Origin: Adiantum capillus-veneris
Lineage: Eukaryota; Streptophyta; Polypodiopsida; Polypodiales; Pteridaceae
Assembly: GCA_014529385.2 (NCBI GenBank)
Contig: CM043942.1
Location: 55,116,647 to 55,180,646, forward strand
Length of the DNA: 64,000 nucleotides
Direction of reading: 5' to 3'
The notes beneath the pieces were generated by a model. The model made no database searches. It was not told where the DNA came from and saw only the letters and a list, made by a program, of their open reading frames with translations. Position numbers and translations under genes: made by a program. Below, in pieces: positions 43,947 to 54,264 of the stretch. Each line of letters starts with the position of its first letter. Position 1 is the stretch's first letter.

Positions 43947-44694
43947 CTTTTTGTTAGGAAATAAGACGTAGCTAAATAGATAATTGAGTAGATTACTTAA
44001 TGGAGAGAGACAGATTTACATACACGAGATTATAGAGTAGAGAGAGAGAGAGAGAGTACACACAATATACGTGGTTCACCCAATGTGGGCTACGTCCACG
44101 AAAAAGCAGCCACTCAATGGCTTTAGTACTTCAAAACAAGAAGTAGTTTACAAAGAGATTATACCCTTTTGGAGCTCCCGCATTGCTTTCACTCTCACCA
44201 CCTCACACCCATCTTGTTGCATCAACTTCACACTATGAAATGTTGTAGAAATGGCCTCCTTTTATAGGCCAAAAGGGTTGCCCTCTCTTATGAGAGGCAG
44301 CCATGTGTATCTGCCCTTGTGTGAATAAGTCCAAATCGGACCCTCCAATTTGCCTATGTGTGGCCGCCCTTGTGTAGACAAATCCGCTTTTTGAATTCGG
44401 CCACCGGCCCATTGAATTCGGCCACCCGGTCACCGGCCATTTGACTTCTTCCGACCACCACGGCCACCCACCGGCCAACGGCCAGCCGACTGCTTTCCTG
44501 TCGCCGTCCGGCCATAATATTCCGGCCCCTGATTTTTGCCGTGAAAATTTTGGTTTCGGCGAGTGATTTTTATTTCCGGTGAGTGATTTTCCTTCACGCA
44601 CGATGGATTCTCCTCATAATGGGGGCCTTACAAATGTGCGCTTTTACCAGAGAAAAATTACAAGGGGTAAATCTGGCTCCATACTTACACTTTT
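43947..44694 (-). mobile_element. foreign solo LTR inside chromovirus E
   Basis: LTR 43952-44689 (738 bp, TGTTAGGAAATAAG...CCATACTTACA) flanked by CTTTT at 43947-43951 and 44690-44694. Taking it out restores alignment with A's untranslated region (gggtccc...taccct). It is unrelated to the host LTR. A minus-strand TATA box (GGCCTATAAAAGGAGG, about 44252-44267) suggests its sense strand is minus. The open frame inside it (44233-44601) is not considered a gene. Confidence 0.88.
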
Positions 44695-45030
44695 TACCCT
44701 AATGTACATCATTCCAATATGGATGACTAATCCATTTTTTGGTGCTTGGGAGACATAGTCTTCCGCATCATGTAAGCTTCCTTTAGAGTCCATATCATAA
44801 TGCAAAGAATAAAATGCAAGTTCTACTTGTTGTTTTTTGAGAGACCGTTCGTCAAACCAAACCATGATTCTAAGCATTAGCATACTTACTTATATTTTGT
44901 GCAGCAATAAAATAGAACTACTCTTATAAGACAAAAATATTGGTCATTAAAAAGAAATTTGTACATTTGCTTACTCTAATGTAGCATTGTAAGCATTGAT
45001 AAGGTTCATACTATCCTTAAGTTGTACTCC

Positions 45031-46458
45031 TTACATACATTTTAGCATCTTCAAAAGGATAGTTTTGAACTTAATAAGATACCGACGGATAATCTTACCA
45101 TGTCGCAGTACCTTATCTTCATGTCGAAGGACAGCTTCGGGTTGTAGCACCTCTTCATGATCTTCTACTTTGGGAGGGTCTTCAATAATTGGTTCACTTG
45201 GTGGCTCTCCTTTGTAGGGCTTAAGTAGACTCACATGAAAAGCATTGTGTATGAGCCAATGGTTGGGCAATTTAAGTTGGTAAGCCATCTCGTTGATTGG
45301 CTTCAAAATTTGAAAAGGGCCATAGAATCTTTTTTCTAGTTTAGCATAATACTTTTGATGGCCCGTAGGATTTTTGCCCTTCGTTTGCCTTAATCGAGCC
45401 TTGGGGAACTTGAGTAAGACCCAATCGTTTTCTTTGAACGTTAATGCCCTTCTGTGCTTATCGGCAACAACTTTTTTCCTTTGTTGAGAGATGGATATAG
45501 CCTCCTTAATCTTTTGAAAAGATTCTTGTAGGTCACGGCTATACTCATCAGCAGCGAAGATATTCCCATGTACCTTAAGTATCAAGGGACTTTTAGATCT
45601 TCCCTCAATGATTTCAAAAGGTGCTTTTCCTATAGAAGTATGTACAGTATTATTGTATGCATACTTTACAAGAGGTAAATACCTTTCCCATTGTGAGCAT
45701 TGATCTACTTCTGTAACATAAGTCTTTAGTAGATCAAGTATTGTAAGATTGGCTATCTCACTTTGGCCATCCGTTTGTGGGTGATAGGCCGAAGAGAAAT
45801 TCAATCTTGTACCTAAACTTTCAAAGAGACCCTTCCAGAAATTACTAGTCATTCTATGATCTCTATTTGACACGATGGATGTTGGCAATCCATGGTGTTT
45901 GAAAATCTGAGATATGAAGAGAGTAGCCATTTGGTGTGCCTTAATAGTCTTTTTGATAGGAATAAAGTGTGCTTGCTTGCTAAACCTGTCAAGTATTGTC
46001 CATATCTCCGTATTCCCATGGATAGACTTGGGTAATCCAAAGATAAAATCCATGGATATACTCTCCCATGGTGAATTAGGGATTGTCAATGGTGGCTGGA
46101 GTAATCTAGGTTGCTTCCCTCTATCATACTTAGTCTTTTGGCATAATACACATTTGGAAACATACTCTTGTATGTCCACTTTCATGGTAGGCCAATAGAA
46201 GTATGTCTCTACTCCTCGGAGAGTAGGTTGAATACGTATATGCCCCGCATAGGGAGGATCATGGGATTCAAACATGACTTTCTCACAAAGGGAATGGGTA
46301 ATACATAGCCTATTGCCATGGAGAAGATAACCATCCTGCAAGGTGAAAGGTTCCTCTTTCTTCCCCAAAGCAAGGGCTGACATTACGTCTTTAAAGTCAG
46401 GGTCAGTAGCATACTGATCTATCATAGAAGATAGATCATTGTGAGTATCTATTGACAC
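45031..46458 (-). CDS. chromovirus integrase, catalytic Asp changed (element E)
   Basis: A 475-codon open frame, the longest integrase in the window. It has the zinc region (YFYWPTMKVDIQEYVSKCVLC), the core with Asp in SMDFIFGLPKS and Glu in TDGQSEIANL, GPF module KRFYGPFQILKPINEMAYQL, and HVSLLKPYKGEPP. The second catalytic position reads VSNRDHRMTS where relatives A and C have LDRDPRM/SDRDPQM, so the DDE aspartate is asparagine. The chromodomain begins (VLRHGKIIRRYLIKFK) but a frameshift replaces its second half. The ATG at 46458 is simply the first Met after a stop that separates it from RNase H. Insertion activity would be lost. Confidence 0.88.
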   Translation of the reverse strand: MSIDTHNDLSSMIDQYATDPDFKDVMSALALGKKEEPFTLQDGYLLHGNRLCITHSLCEKVMFESHDPPYAGHIRIQPTLRGVETYFYWPTMKVDIQEYVSKCVLCQKTKYDRGKQPRLLQPPLTIPNSPWESISMDFIFGLPKSIHGNTEIWTILDRFSKQAHFIPIKKTIKAHQMATLFISQIFKHHGLPTSIVSNRDHRMTSNFWKGLFESLGTRLNFSSAYHPQTDGQSEIANLTILDLLKTYVTEVDQCSQWERYLPLVKYAYNNTVHTSIGKAPFEIIEGRSKSPLILKVHGNIFAADEYSRDLQESFQKIKEAISISQQRKKVVADKHRRALTFKENDWVLLKFPKARLRQTKGKNPTGHQKYYAKLEKRFYGPFQILKPINEMAYQLKLPNHWLIHNAFHVSLLKPYKGEPPSEPIIEDPPKVEDHEEVLQPEAVLRHEDKVLRHGKIIRRYLIKFKTILLKMLKCM

Positions 46459-46473
46459 TGCATTAACCTTTGG

Positions 46474-46845
46474 TCATCGTGAAAGTGCATCAGCCACTTG
46501 ATTGTGCTTACCAGCAATGTGAGCAATATGAAAATTAAATTGCAAAAGAAAATTTGCCCACCTCATTTGTTTGTCGGAAAGCTTGGTCTGCATCATGAAG
46601 TACTTGAGACTTTGATGGTTGTTTCGTAGAATAAATGGAGTCCCCAATAGATAGTGCTTCCACATGTCTAGGGCATGAGTAACAGCTAAAAGCTCTTTCT
46701 CATAGATGTGTAGGACACGTTCATTTGTGTTGAGCCTTCGGCTCTCATATGCTATGGTGTTCCCTTCTTGAAGCAAGACTGCTCCAAGGCAATCACCACA
46801 AGAATCACATTGGACCATAAATGGTTTTGAGAGATCCGGAAGCAT
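46474..46845 (-). pseudogene. RNase H (chromovirus E)
   Basis: Reads VQCDSCGDCLGAVLLQEG, YEKELLAVTHALDMW, NNHQSLKYFMMQTKL and HIAGKHNQVADALSR. The first Asp and Glu of the active site are present; the third position, D of TDHQS in C, is N here (RNNHQS). It is in the same frame as integrase, with one stop between. Confidence 0.85.
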
Positions 46846-47621
46846 GAGGATTGGTTGGGAGGTAAGCTTCTCTTTGAGCTTGTCAAAAGCATTTTGCTCC
46901 TTAGCAGTCTATGAATACTTAATGTTCTTTTTTGTTAAGCAATGGTCCTGCTATTTGAGATAATTTTGCTATGAAGCGTCTATAGTATGCACACATACTT
47001 ATAAAGCTTCTTAGGTCATGTAGATTCCTTGGATTATGCCATGCTTTTATTACCTCTAACTTTGATAGATCCATTCGGATACCATCTTGAGAGATAATAT
47101 GACCTAAGTATTGAATCTTTTGGAGGAAAAATTATCTTTTCTTTTGGATGAGAAGAAGATTATTCTTCCTTAGCGCTTGACAAATCATTGTTATGTTCCT
47201 CCAAAGACTTGGAGTAGATGATAATATCATCGAAGAACACTCCAGTGAATTTACAGTAAGGTCTAAAGATCTTCTCCATTAGACGATTGAACGTGGCTGG
47301 TGCGTTGGTCAAGCCAAAAGGCATGACTAGATATTCATAAAGACCGGACGTTGTACGAAACGCGGTCTTTAGGATATCTTCATCCACTATCCTTATTTGA
47401 TGATAGCCACTTTTAAGGTCAATAATACTGAAGTAGGTAGAGCCTTGTAGCTTATCAAACAGATCTTCTACCCAAGGCCCGGGGAATCTATTTTTGATAG
47501 TCATATGGTTTAGTGCACGATAGTCCACACACATACGGTATGTTCCATCTTTCTTTTGCACTAAAAGAACGGGAGAACAAAAGGGAGAGGAGCTAGGCCT
47601 CACCATACCTTTGTCTACCAA
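46846..47621 (-). pseudogene. reverse transcriptase (chromovirus E)
   Basis: 47621-47160 is open for 153 codons: [55 protein letters not shown] and the catalytic [10 protein letters not shown]. The thumb region continues to 46846 in shifted frames (KIQYLGHIISQDGIRMD; FISMCAYYRRFIAKLSQ). The catalytic core is intact but the thumb is broken. Confidence 0.88.
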
Positions 47622-47957
47622 TTATTGTACTTGCCTCATGATCTCCTCCTATTGAGCTTGAGAAACTCAATAAGGAGGTTTGTTAGGCTGTGAGCTTGCT
47701 GGGATAAGCTCAATGGGATGGTCATCATCCCCTCGTTTTGAAGGTAAGTCCATAGGGATATCATCATTGAACACATCTTGGAATCCTTTTAGAAAATTAG
47801 ACAAGTCTAACTCTTCTTGATTCCTACCATCTACTTTTGATAAACATTAGAACCTTTTTGAGACTCTTTGACAAAAATCATGTACGCAGAAACTGAGCTC
47901 TTCATTGATTTGTCAAAAACAGGAAGATTTACAAGTGGAATAGTGCGACCGGGCTCA

Positions 47958-48656
47958 TTAGCATCTATATACATATTCTTGTCCCTGTAAAGTGAAGTAA
48001 ATTCTCCTTTCAGGAAACTTTATGTTGGCAGCCATGCGGTCGAACCATGGTGCCCCTAGGATAGCATCCTCATGTTGGAGAGGAGAGATGAAGAAGTCTT
48101 CTTTGTCGACATAGCTTTGAACATGAAGCCTCAACTTCCCAATCAAGGGAGTAACAGAGGCTTGCTGTCCCTTGAAAGCTGCATCAGTCATTACAGTATC
48201 TCCCATCTCGAAAGCTTGAATGCCCAACTTGGTGGCCAACTCCGTTGATATGAAGTTGTGAGTAGAGCTAGGGTCAAACAAGATGAAGGCATCATGCTCT
48301 CTTATTCTTCCACATGCATAGGAGAGAGCTGCTCCTTTGCAATGAACATCCTCTTTTGGAGCTTCGATGGCGGAAGCTCTAGGAGTCCCATCGCGAGCAT
48401 TTTTTTTGGGGCAAGAACGGTAGGTATGTCCTCCCCTCTTGTATTCCCTAGGAGAATAGCCATAGCTTTCATCAAAAGAGGAGGAAGGTGAAGAAGAAGG
48501 AGAAGAGGGTGACCTCTTCCTTGCCCTTTTCTTCCTTGGTTTCCTCTCTTCCCGTTCAGAGTGGCAAGGAGACGGCCGGACTATGGTTTGAAGATTTCCT
48601 CTTGGGAGGTGTTGGCAATCGCCTAGACCGCCGTCTTCTTGGAGCCAAATCTTCAT
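47958..48656 (-). pseudogene. gag tail and protease (chromovirus E)
   Basis: Starts in an Arg/Ser-rich region (KKRARKRSPSSPSSSPSS). The zinc-knuckle position reads EYKRGGHTYRSC, so the first two cysteines are lost (relic I has C-FK-C-EEQG). Protease follows: FILFDPSSTHNFIS where DSG or DPG is expected, so the glycine is serine; then ATKLGIQAF and the closing GAPWFDRM. The frame ends VYRC-stop. Probably inactive. Confidence 0.75.
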
Positions 48657-48748
48657 ATGAACTTAGGGATTCAGTGCTTTCTCGTTCCTTGGATTCCTCC
48701 TCTTGAATGGGAGAGAATCTTCTTTTGGGAGTCTCTTCAAGAGACCTC

Positions 48749-49000
48749 CTAAGCTCTCTCTCCTATTTGAAGAGGAAGGGTTATCCCATAAGCACGAAGT
48801 TGTTGAGTAACTTCGGCTTGCAAGGTAGGGTTACCCATGGCTTGCTGCAACCTAGTAATAAGGTAGTTAACAAACATGGGGGCACCATCATTAGCACCTT
48901 CACGTGCAAAATCAAAGCTATCAATGTTCATTCTACTCTCTTGATTATGGTTGGCCATGTTAATTAAACTTATATGTTTGTTTAATGTACTTTTTGGCAA
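48749..49000 (-). pseudogene. Gag N-terminus (chromovirus E)
   Basis: Opens MPKSTLNKHISLINMANHNQ and includes FVNYLITRLQQAMGNPTLQAE. It stops at 48749 without the gag core (the SARQWWTSLRANGK-like part seen in relic I), so several hundred bases of gag have been deleted between here and the Arg-rich segment. The start is the first Met after the primer site and leader, about 360 bp downstream of the LTR. Confidence 0.7.
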
Positions 49001-49363
49001 TTCAAAACTTCAGTTGCTACTCCTCTTAGCCTTTGAAAATTTCGGCCCTAAGGTATCTATACCCACGGCTGGAATTTGGTTAATTATAGAGAGTAGTGAG
49101 GTGAGTCTAATATTGCAGCATTGCCGAGGGATAGCTCCTTTCAGACTTCTTATGGCTCAATAATGGTAAAGCCGTAGGCAAGTCTAAAGAGACTCCATTA
49201 TTAAGACCAAAGCTCCCGAGGTGTGCACCATACCCCACATAGTGGGCTGCAACAAAACCGTTACTAGATCCCAGTCCCACTTACCCTAATATAATTAACA
49301 AAACCAACCATTTATAGGCTACTTAAGGACATCTCTTCTTAAGCAAGAAAAGAGAAACCAAAT

Positions 49364-49375
49364 GCTCTGATACCA
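49364..49375 (-). other. primer binding site, initiator tRNA-Met (chromovirus E)
   Basis: Minus strand TGGTATCAGAGC, one base after the 5' LTR end. Confidence 0.9.
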
Positions 49376-49376
49376 A

Positions 49377-50942
49377 TGTAATAGAAATGGCCTAATAACT
49401 TGTAGAGTAGCGGAATTAAGAGAAAGTGTTTGCTGAAATTACTATGAGAGCATAATGGGTGAACTTCATTAATGGTAGCAACATAAACATAACAATTAAT
49501 TAACTAGACATGAACAATACTTTTGCATGAGAGAGAATTAGAGAACATTACAAAAATTGAGGACCGGATTTATGTGGAGCCGGTCCCCCCTCCAATAGCA
49601 TTTGTATTATAGATTCTCCCATTAAAGGAGACTTGGTACAATACAATCTTTGTGTTCTTTTTGACCTAAGTGATGCTATGAAGATGGAAAGCTTCATGCA
49701 CCACTAGCATAGCATAATCTTTGAAGAAAGCATTAACTGGACCAAGCCTCAATCCCAAGACCTCAAAAACCTTCGAAGGTGGAGAGAGCTAGCAGGGAGT
49801 GAGGATAGGGAAGAGGAAGAAGAAGTAGTATACCAGAAAGAGCTATTCCCTTACTTATCATCACTCTTCTTTAGCATAGCATAATAGCTTAGTAATGATG
49901 AAGATGAAGAAGATGGAAAGCTCAAGCTTTGAAGCGTGTCTCTTGGTTGGATTTCACTCCATAGCCAAAGAGGTTAAGTGTAGGCTCACTCTTCTCAAGG
50001 AGGTTAGAGAAGGAGATGGAGCTCTTGCACTTGCCAACCACATAATGAGAGTGAATGTGAGAGTGTGTGGGTTAGTATACCTTGCAATCTAGGCCCATGC
50101 TTCCTTGGTCAATCCCCTCTTTTAGCACTCCTAGGCATTTTATTGGACCTCCTCAAGCCTGGCCAATCACAGCCTTAGTGCATATCAAGCAACAAGGGTA
50201 GTCTTGGGACAAGTGTCCCCCTTTCCACTTTGAGAGAGAGGACTTGATAAATGCAAAAGAAATTAAATAAATGTGGTAATTTATCATTGGACCCCTTTTA
50301 AGCCTGGCCAATAGGATTCAAGCACCTCATGAAGGTAACATGGGTAGGGTCTTGACATGTGTCCTTGCTGCATCTCTAGGCTTGGGCTCACCTTGAGTGT
50401 GTGTTCTCTCTCTACCCCCTAGGAAAAGGGCTCGACCCCCCTCTTGTAGGGATATTTTTGACTTGATTTGATCAAGCACCTTAGTCACCAAGCATGACTA
50501 AGCACTTGGACTAGGGGGTGTTCCTACAAGCATCTCAAGCAAGCATGTCCAAGCACCTTAGTCATGCAGCAGGTCAAGCACCTCAAGCACCTTAATCAAG
50601 CACCTCAAGCACCTTAATCAAGCACCTCAAGCAAGACAAGCATCTCGAGCTTGGGCTGGATTCCCACCTCAAGCTCAACCCTAACTTAGGTCAAGAACTT
50701 TTAACACTAACCTTTGGAGGTCTTTAATGAAGCTAACCCTAAGGTCTTCTAAGCTCCATTGGTAGCCTTGCTCTGACAGACCATCTCTCATTTGAGCCCC
50801 TTTACCATTGGCCCCTTGTTGAGATCGATCTGTAAGCACATGTCTATATTCTACCTCTTGTTTCCATTTATCTCTCCCATATTAAATGATCAGCTCATTA
50901 TGAGAAAGTCTTTTTGGAATAGGTAGATATTAGATTTTATGA
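49377..50942 (-). repeat. 5' LTR of chromovirus E
   Basis: About 1566 bp, homologous throughout to 42290-43850. The terminal ACA and the target duplication are missing at the right edge (TTTTATGAAATATG). The minisatellite lies at 50465-50655. Confidence 0.9.
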
Positions 50943-51153
50943 AATATGTAAAGTACCACTTCATTCAGGATGTGCTTGAGGACAAGCATATGGAGCTTGT
51001 GAAGATGCACATAGATGATAACCCTGTAGATCTTCTCACCAAAGGTTTAGCTACTTATGGGCGTGAGCTAGATAGGCTACTCTAACATGATTGTACATAC
51101 TTATATATTTTATACCCCATACTTAAAGGCACATTGGCCTTTAAGTGGGAGGT
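50943..51153 (+). pseudogene. RNase H end of copia G, third piece
   Basis: Continues the fragment cut at 42289: KYVKYHFIQDVLEDKHMELV and KMHIDDNPVDLLTKGLATYG, ending in a TAA and then a polypurine tract before the 3' LTR. Confidence 0.85.
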
Positions 51154-51190
51154 TGTTGGGGTGGTAAAACTTAATGTGCTAGCCCTAAGT

Positions 51191-52600
51191 AAGTTCTCAA
51201 CTAGACGATAACACCGACCATTACATGCGTTTGCCCATGATAATGTATTGTTTGTCAACCTTGGCAAAACCAAGGTTATGGTATTCAATACCACACCGCA
51301 ATGGGTTAGGAGATCAACACCCACATTTTCTTATGGCCAGGAGTCAGTGAAGTATACAGATGCATACACTTTACCTTGGGATAGCCTTTAGTGGTCCAGT
51401 GTTTTCATCGAGGAGAGCAGTTGAGACGAGATTGACCAGAGCATATGCTACCCTAGGCAAATTAGAGAGGATGTGTTCGAAGGTTTCGTTCCAAGAACCT
51501 CAAACAAATCTATGGCTCTTTGATACTTTAGTGGCATTAGTTATACTTTATGGAGCCCAGATATGGGTACATTCAATGGACCACAATAGCAGATCTGGTA
51601 GCACTGATGGGTGGAGATGTATGGAGAGGCCTTTGGTTTCTATGATCTCTTGGATGATAAGAGTTAAGGCTTTAGTACCACATGAGATTATCAGAGCAGG
51701 GCTGGCTGCATCTTCACTTGTGGTCGAGGCACTCACCATATCAGTTTCTTTTTTGAACAATTTATGGGACCTCCCTAGACACATATATGCTCGTTTAGCT
51801 TTTGAGTCTTCCCGACAGCTAGCATTGCAGGGGGATACTACTCATTCGTATGGAAAGATAACATCATGGTTTTAGTTGCACGGTTTCAATATGGATAGAT
51901 TGCCTAGTATTCTTTGGATGGTGCACCAGAGGACTTGGATTTAGCCGACAGGAGAGTGGGCATGAAGATGGCTTTTTGTAGAGATAATCTTCTCCATCTA
52001 ACGGAGGACGGGTTTGTGACTAGACCTAGTTACATGGAAACACATTTATCTCGGGGGATACGGTGCGCTATTGGTCACCTACGCACCTCTTCACATCAAC
52101 TTGAGGTCAAGACTCGCAGGTTTAGGGGGATATCTACAGAGGATAGGATATGACAGTTATGCCATTTGGAGCTTGAGATAGAGCTACATTACATATGTCA
52201 CTGTTTTGTATATCATGAGATACAGGGGCGATTTCATTGACTTTGCTGCTTTGGAGATCAGGAGAGAGACAATCTCAAGGTAGATTACAAAATTCTTTAG
52301 ACCACCTACTGGAAGACAGAGGGGCAGACCACACAACAGAGCCCAGAGGCTACTGAGCTAGGGAGATCCAGACGCCCACAATTGGGGGTACTTCACAACA
52401 TTGACAGAGATTACAGTAGATGATATGGATCACTTTAGCTTGATAGTAAAGGTACTTACCATGGCGGACATTGACAATATTCTATAGTGAACGATACAAT
52501 ACATCCTCGGACAGCGCCCGATGCTGGACATCCTCGAATAATAGAGCCCAATGCCGGATATCCTCGAACATTGATGTTCATACACTCGGATTGTACTACC
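51191..52600 (+). mobile_element. LINE (non-LTR retrotransposon), 3' fragment
   Basis: Carries the end of a LINE reverse transcriptase: LFVNLGKTKVMVFNTTPQWV near 51250, then TYLGIAFSGPVF, a one-base shift near 51368, and a long frame (51360-51875) with RRAVETRLTRAYATLGKLER, then QEPQTNLWLFDTLVALVILY and IYARLAFESSRQLALQGD. Near 52135-52235 a C-terminal zinc-finger-like C-X2-C...H-X3-C motif is visible (QLCHLELEIELHYICHCFVY) after a TGA. The 5' part (endonuclease, RT fingers/palm) is missing, as usual for 5'-truncated LINEs. No poly-A tail was clear; the 3' edge is approximate. Confidence 0.75.
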
Positions 52601-52665
52601 CTAAACAGTTGTGAACCATGATAATAGCTATTTAGCTTTTATTTTTATTTATTTCATTTTAATTT

Positions 52666-53160
52666 GGGAAAATTACCAAAATACCCCTCTAATTTGTGGA
52701 AATTCCCAAAATACCCCTCAAATTTCAAAAATTCCCAAAGTACCCCCATAATTTGTCATAAATTTTCAAAATGCCCTTCAAATTTTCCAAATTCCCAAAA
52801 TACCCCTGATTGTGAGAGTAAATTCTTCAAAAACAAAAAATTTGTAGCTTTTCATAAGAAGAGTGATTGTCTACCATACAAGATGCTAAAACAAAAAATT
52901 GAGTTGGTTATGTAGGCTTTGGAGATGAATTTCTTCAATATTTTTAGACATAATTACCTTTTTTTTGGGAGGTGATTTGCAAAAAATTACATGCGCTTAT
53001 AAGCACTAAAAAACCGATCTCAATTGTCAAACAAGAATAAAGATTAAAAAATCTTGAAGATCCAACGAAAATAGATACAAGGGTATTTTGGGAATTTTTG
53101 AAATTTGAGGGGTATATTGGGAATTTCCAAAAATTATAGGGGTATTTTGGTAATTTTCCC
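52666..53160. mobile_element. MITE-like element with ~75-bp inverted repeats
   Basis: Left arm 52666-52740 and right arm 53086-53160 are near-perfect reverse complements, beginning GGGAAAATTACCAAAATACCCCT. The arms contain internal repeats of the phrase aaattcccaaaatacccctc. The flanking nine bases ttttaattt and tttttattt match at 8 of 9, compatible with a Mutator-type duplication but low-complexity. No transposase is encoded. Confidence 0.75.
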
Positions 53161-53220
53161 TTTTTATTTTGTACCGAGACAGTTTGGTCTCTCACTCTCA
53201 TAGAGATAGAGCGTGTTTAG

Positions 53221-53254
53221 GGATTAGGGTTTGAGCCAGTTTTTCTGTAGGAGA
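53221..53254 (+). promoter_or_regulatory. telo-box-like leader of the 53255 gene
   Basis: The short leader contains GGGATTAGGGTTTGAG, with the TTAGGGTTT telo-box common in plant 5' regions. It lies only about 95 bp from the inverted-repeat element, so the promoter would overlap that element. Confidence 0.4.
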
Positions 53255-54035
53255 ATGGCGTCTCGCAAGGTTATCCGCCGCCTGGGGGCCCTACTGCATC
53301 CTTCAAGAGGCTTCTGCCACAAGCAGGAGCTCGGTGATCAATTGCATCCGCGATCATCCAGTCAGCTGCTCACGGCCTTGGAGCCGCATGTCACAAGTTT
53401 CGGGAAGGAAATTTTTCAAGGCCTCATGGACGTGTCCTGTTTAGAGAAGGAGGTCTGGAAACAGAAACAGAAAGAAATTGAATATCAAAAGGAGGCCTGT
53501 AAACAGAAACGGAAAGAAATTGAGTATCAAAACAAGCTGATCGCATATGTGGAGGTAGACCTCCTTAGATCCAAGGGTTTGAACAATACACGTGGGTTGT
53601 TCGAGAGAATGCAGGAGGTCCTTGCAACATATGCACGTGCTAAAGGAAACAAAGCTTCCATTTTGTGGGAAAAAATCCTCAAGTGGTCTCCGGACTTGGC
53701 TGCTTGCGTAGAGAAGCACACCAATATTCCACCGCAAGATGTGCGGAAGCAAGCAGCACACTGTCATACTATATACAACATTCTTTCGCAGCACGTGCAT
53801 GCAGGTAAAGAATTGGCTGAACTGCAGGCCGCCAATGGGAGAATTTATTTTCATAGAGGGCCTATGTCGCATGAACAGGTCCAAATATTTCTCTGTATTG
53901 GAAAGGCGGGGAAGTTTGACATTGAAGATGACCCGTCTACCAGGTACACCTGCTACTCTTGTTGCTTTTATTTGTTTATTGTTTGAACGTTGCCTGTATT
54001 CATTTTATATATATTGATTGGACAGGCCGTGCTGA
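53255..54035 (+). CDS. candidate host gene, two exons, basic coiled-coil protein
   Basis: ATG at 53255 (MASRKVIRRLGALLHPSRGF) opens an uninterrupted 229-codon exon to 53943. A donor AG|GTACAC and acceptor GGACAG at 54025 define an 82-bp intron, after which the frame closes in two codons (R-P-C-stop, 54033-54035). The protein, about 232 residues, has an Arg-rich N-terminus like a mitochondrial targeting peptide. It has a 17-residue duplication (EVWKQKQKEIEYQK / EACKQKRKEIEYQN) predicted as coiled coil, and a conserved-looking C-terminal half (RMQEVLATYARAKGNKASIL, IPPQDVRKQAAHCHTIYNIL). No family is recognised. Nothing in it looks transposon-like and the frame is undamaged, unlike almost everything else here. 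If the intron is retained the frame ends at 53986. Confidence 0.6.
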
Positions 54036-54264
54036 AGAGTTCAGATGTGGGGTACTGTTTGTCTGGAGCTTCTGAGTTATTTATGGCCTACAACGTTGTT
54101 TATCCGCCCTGCTGAAGAGTTCAGATGTGGGGTGTTGTTTGTCTAGAGCTTTTGAGTTATTTATGGCCTACAACGTTGTTTATCCGCCCTGCTGAAGAGT
54201 TCAGATGTGGGGTGCTGTTTGTCTGGAGCTTCTGAGATATTTATGGCCTACAACATTGTTTATC
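54026..54264. repeat. three 80-bp tandem repeats
   Basis: Copies start at 54026, 54106 and 54186, all beginning gcc(g/c)tgctgaagagttcag and ending caac(g/a)ttgtttatc. They differ at only a few sites. The first copy starts exactly at the proposed splice acceptor of the 53255 gene, so exon 2 and its stop codon lie inside it. Confidence 0.95.

Larger units (their letters stand above)
42290..50942 (-). mobile_element. Ty3/gypsy chromovirus E, full structure
   Basis: 5' LTR 49377-50942, initiator-Met primer site, gag (damaged), protease, RT, RNase H, integrase with chromodomain, polypurine tract, 3' LTR 42290-43850. It interrupts the RNase H of copia G. The left flank AAATGT and right flank GAAATATG fit one original site; the expected target duplication is removed by a 9-bp deletion. 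The two LTRs differ at a few percent of sites and by a ~50-bp indel near 43030/50120, so the insertion is old compared with Copia-1. A foreign solo LTR lies in its 3' untranslated region. Confidence 0.92.
39422..51190 (+). mobile_element. Ty1/copia element G, RT to 3' LTR, interrupted twice
   Basis: Pieces at 39422-39535, 41172-42289 and 50943-51190 join into one RT-RNase H region ending in a polypurine tract (about 51141-51153, ttaagtgggaggt) and a 3' LTR start TGTTGGGG at 51154. The LTR is lost after about 40 bp. A solo LTR (39536-41171) and chromovirus E (42290-50942) are the interruptions. G's gag, protease and integrase are absent. Confidence 0.85.

Noticed and set aside
44233-44601. 122-codon minus-strand frame
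   Set aside because: Sits wholly inside a solo LTR; Trp/Pro/Gly-rich by base composition, no homology recognised.
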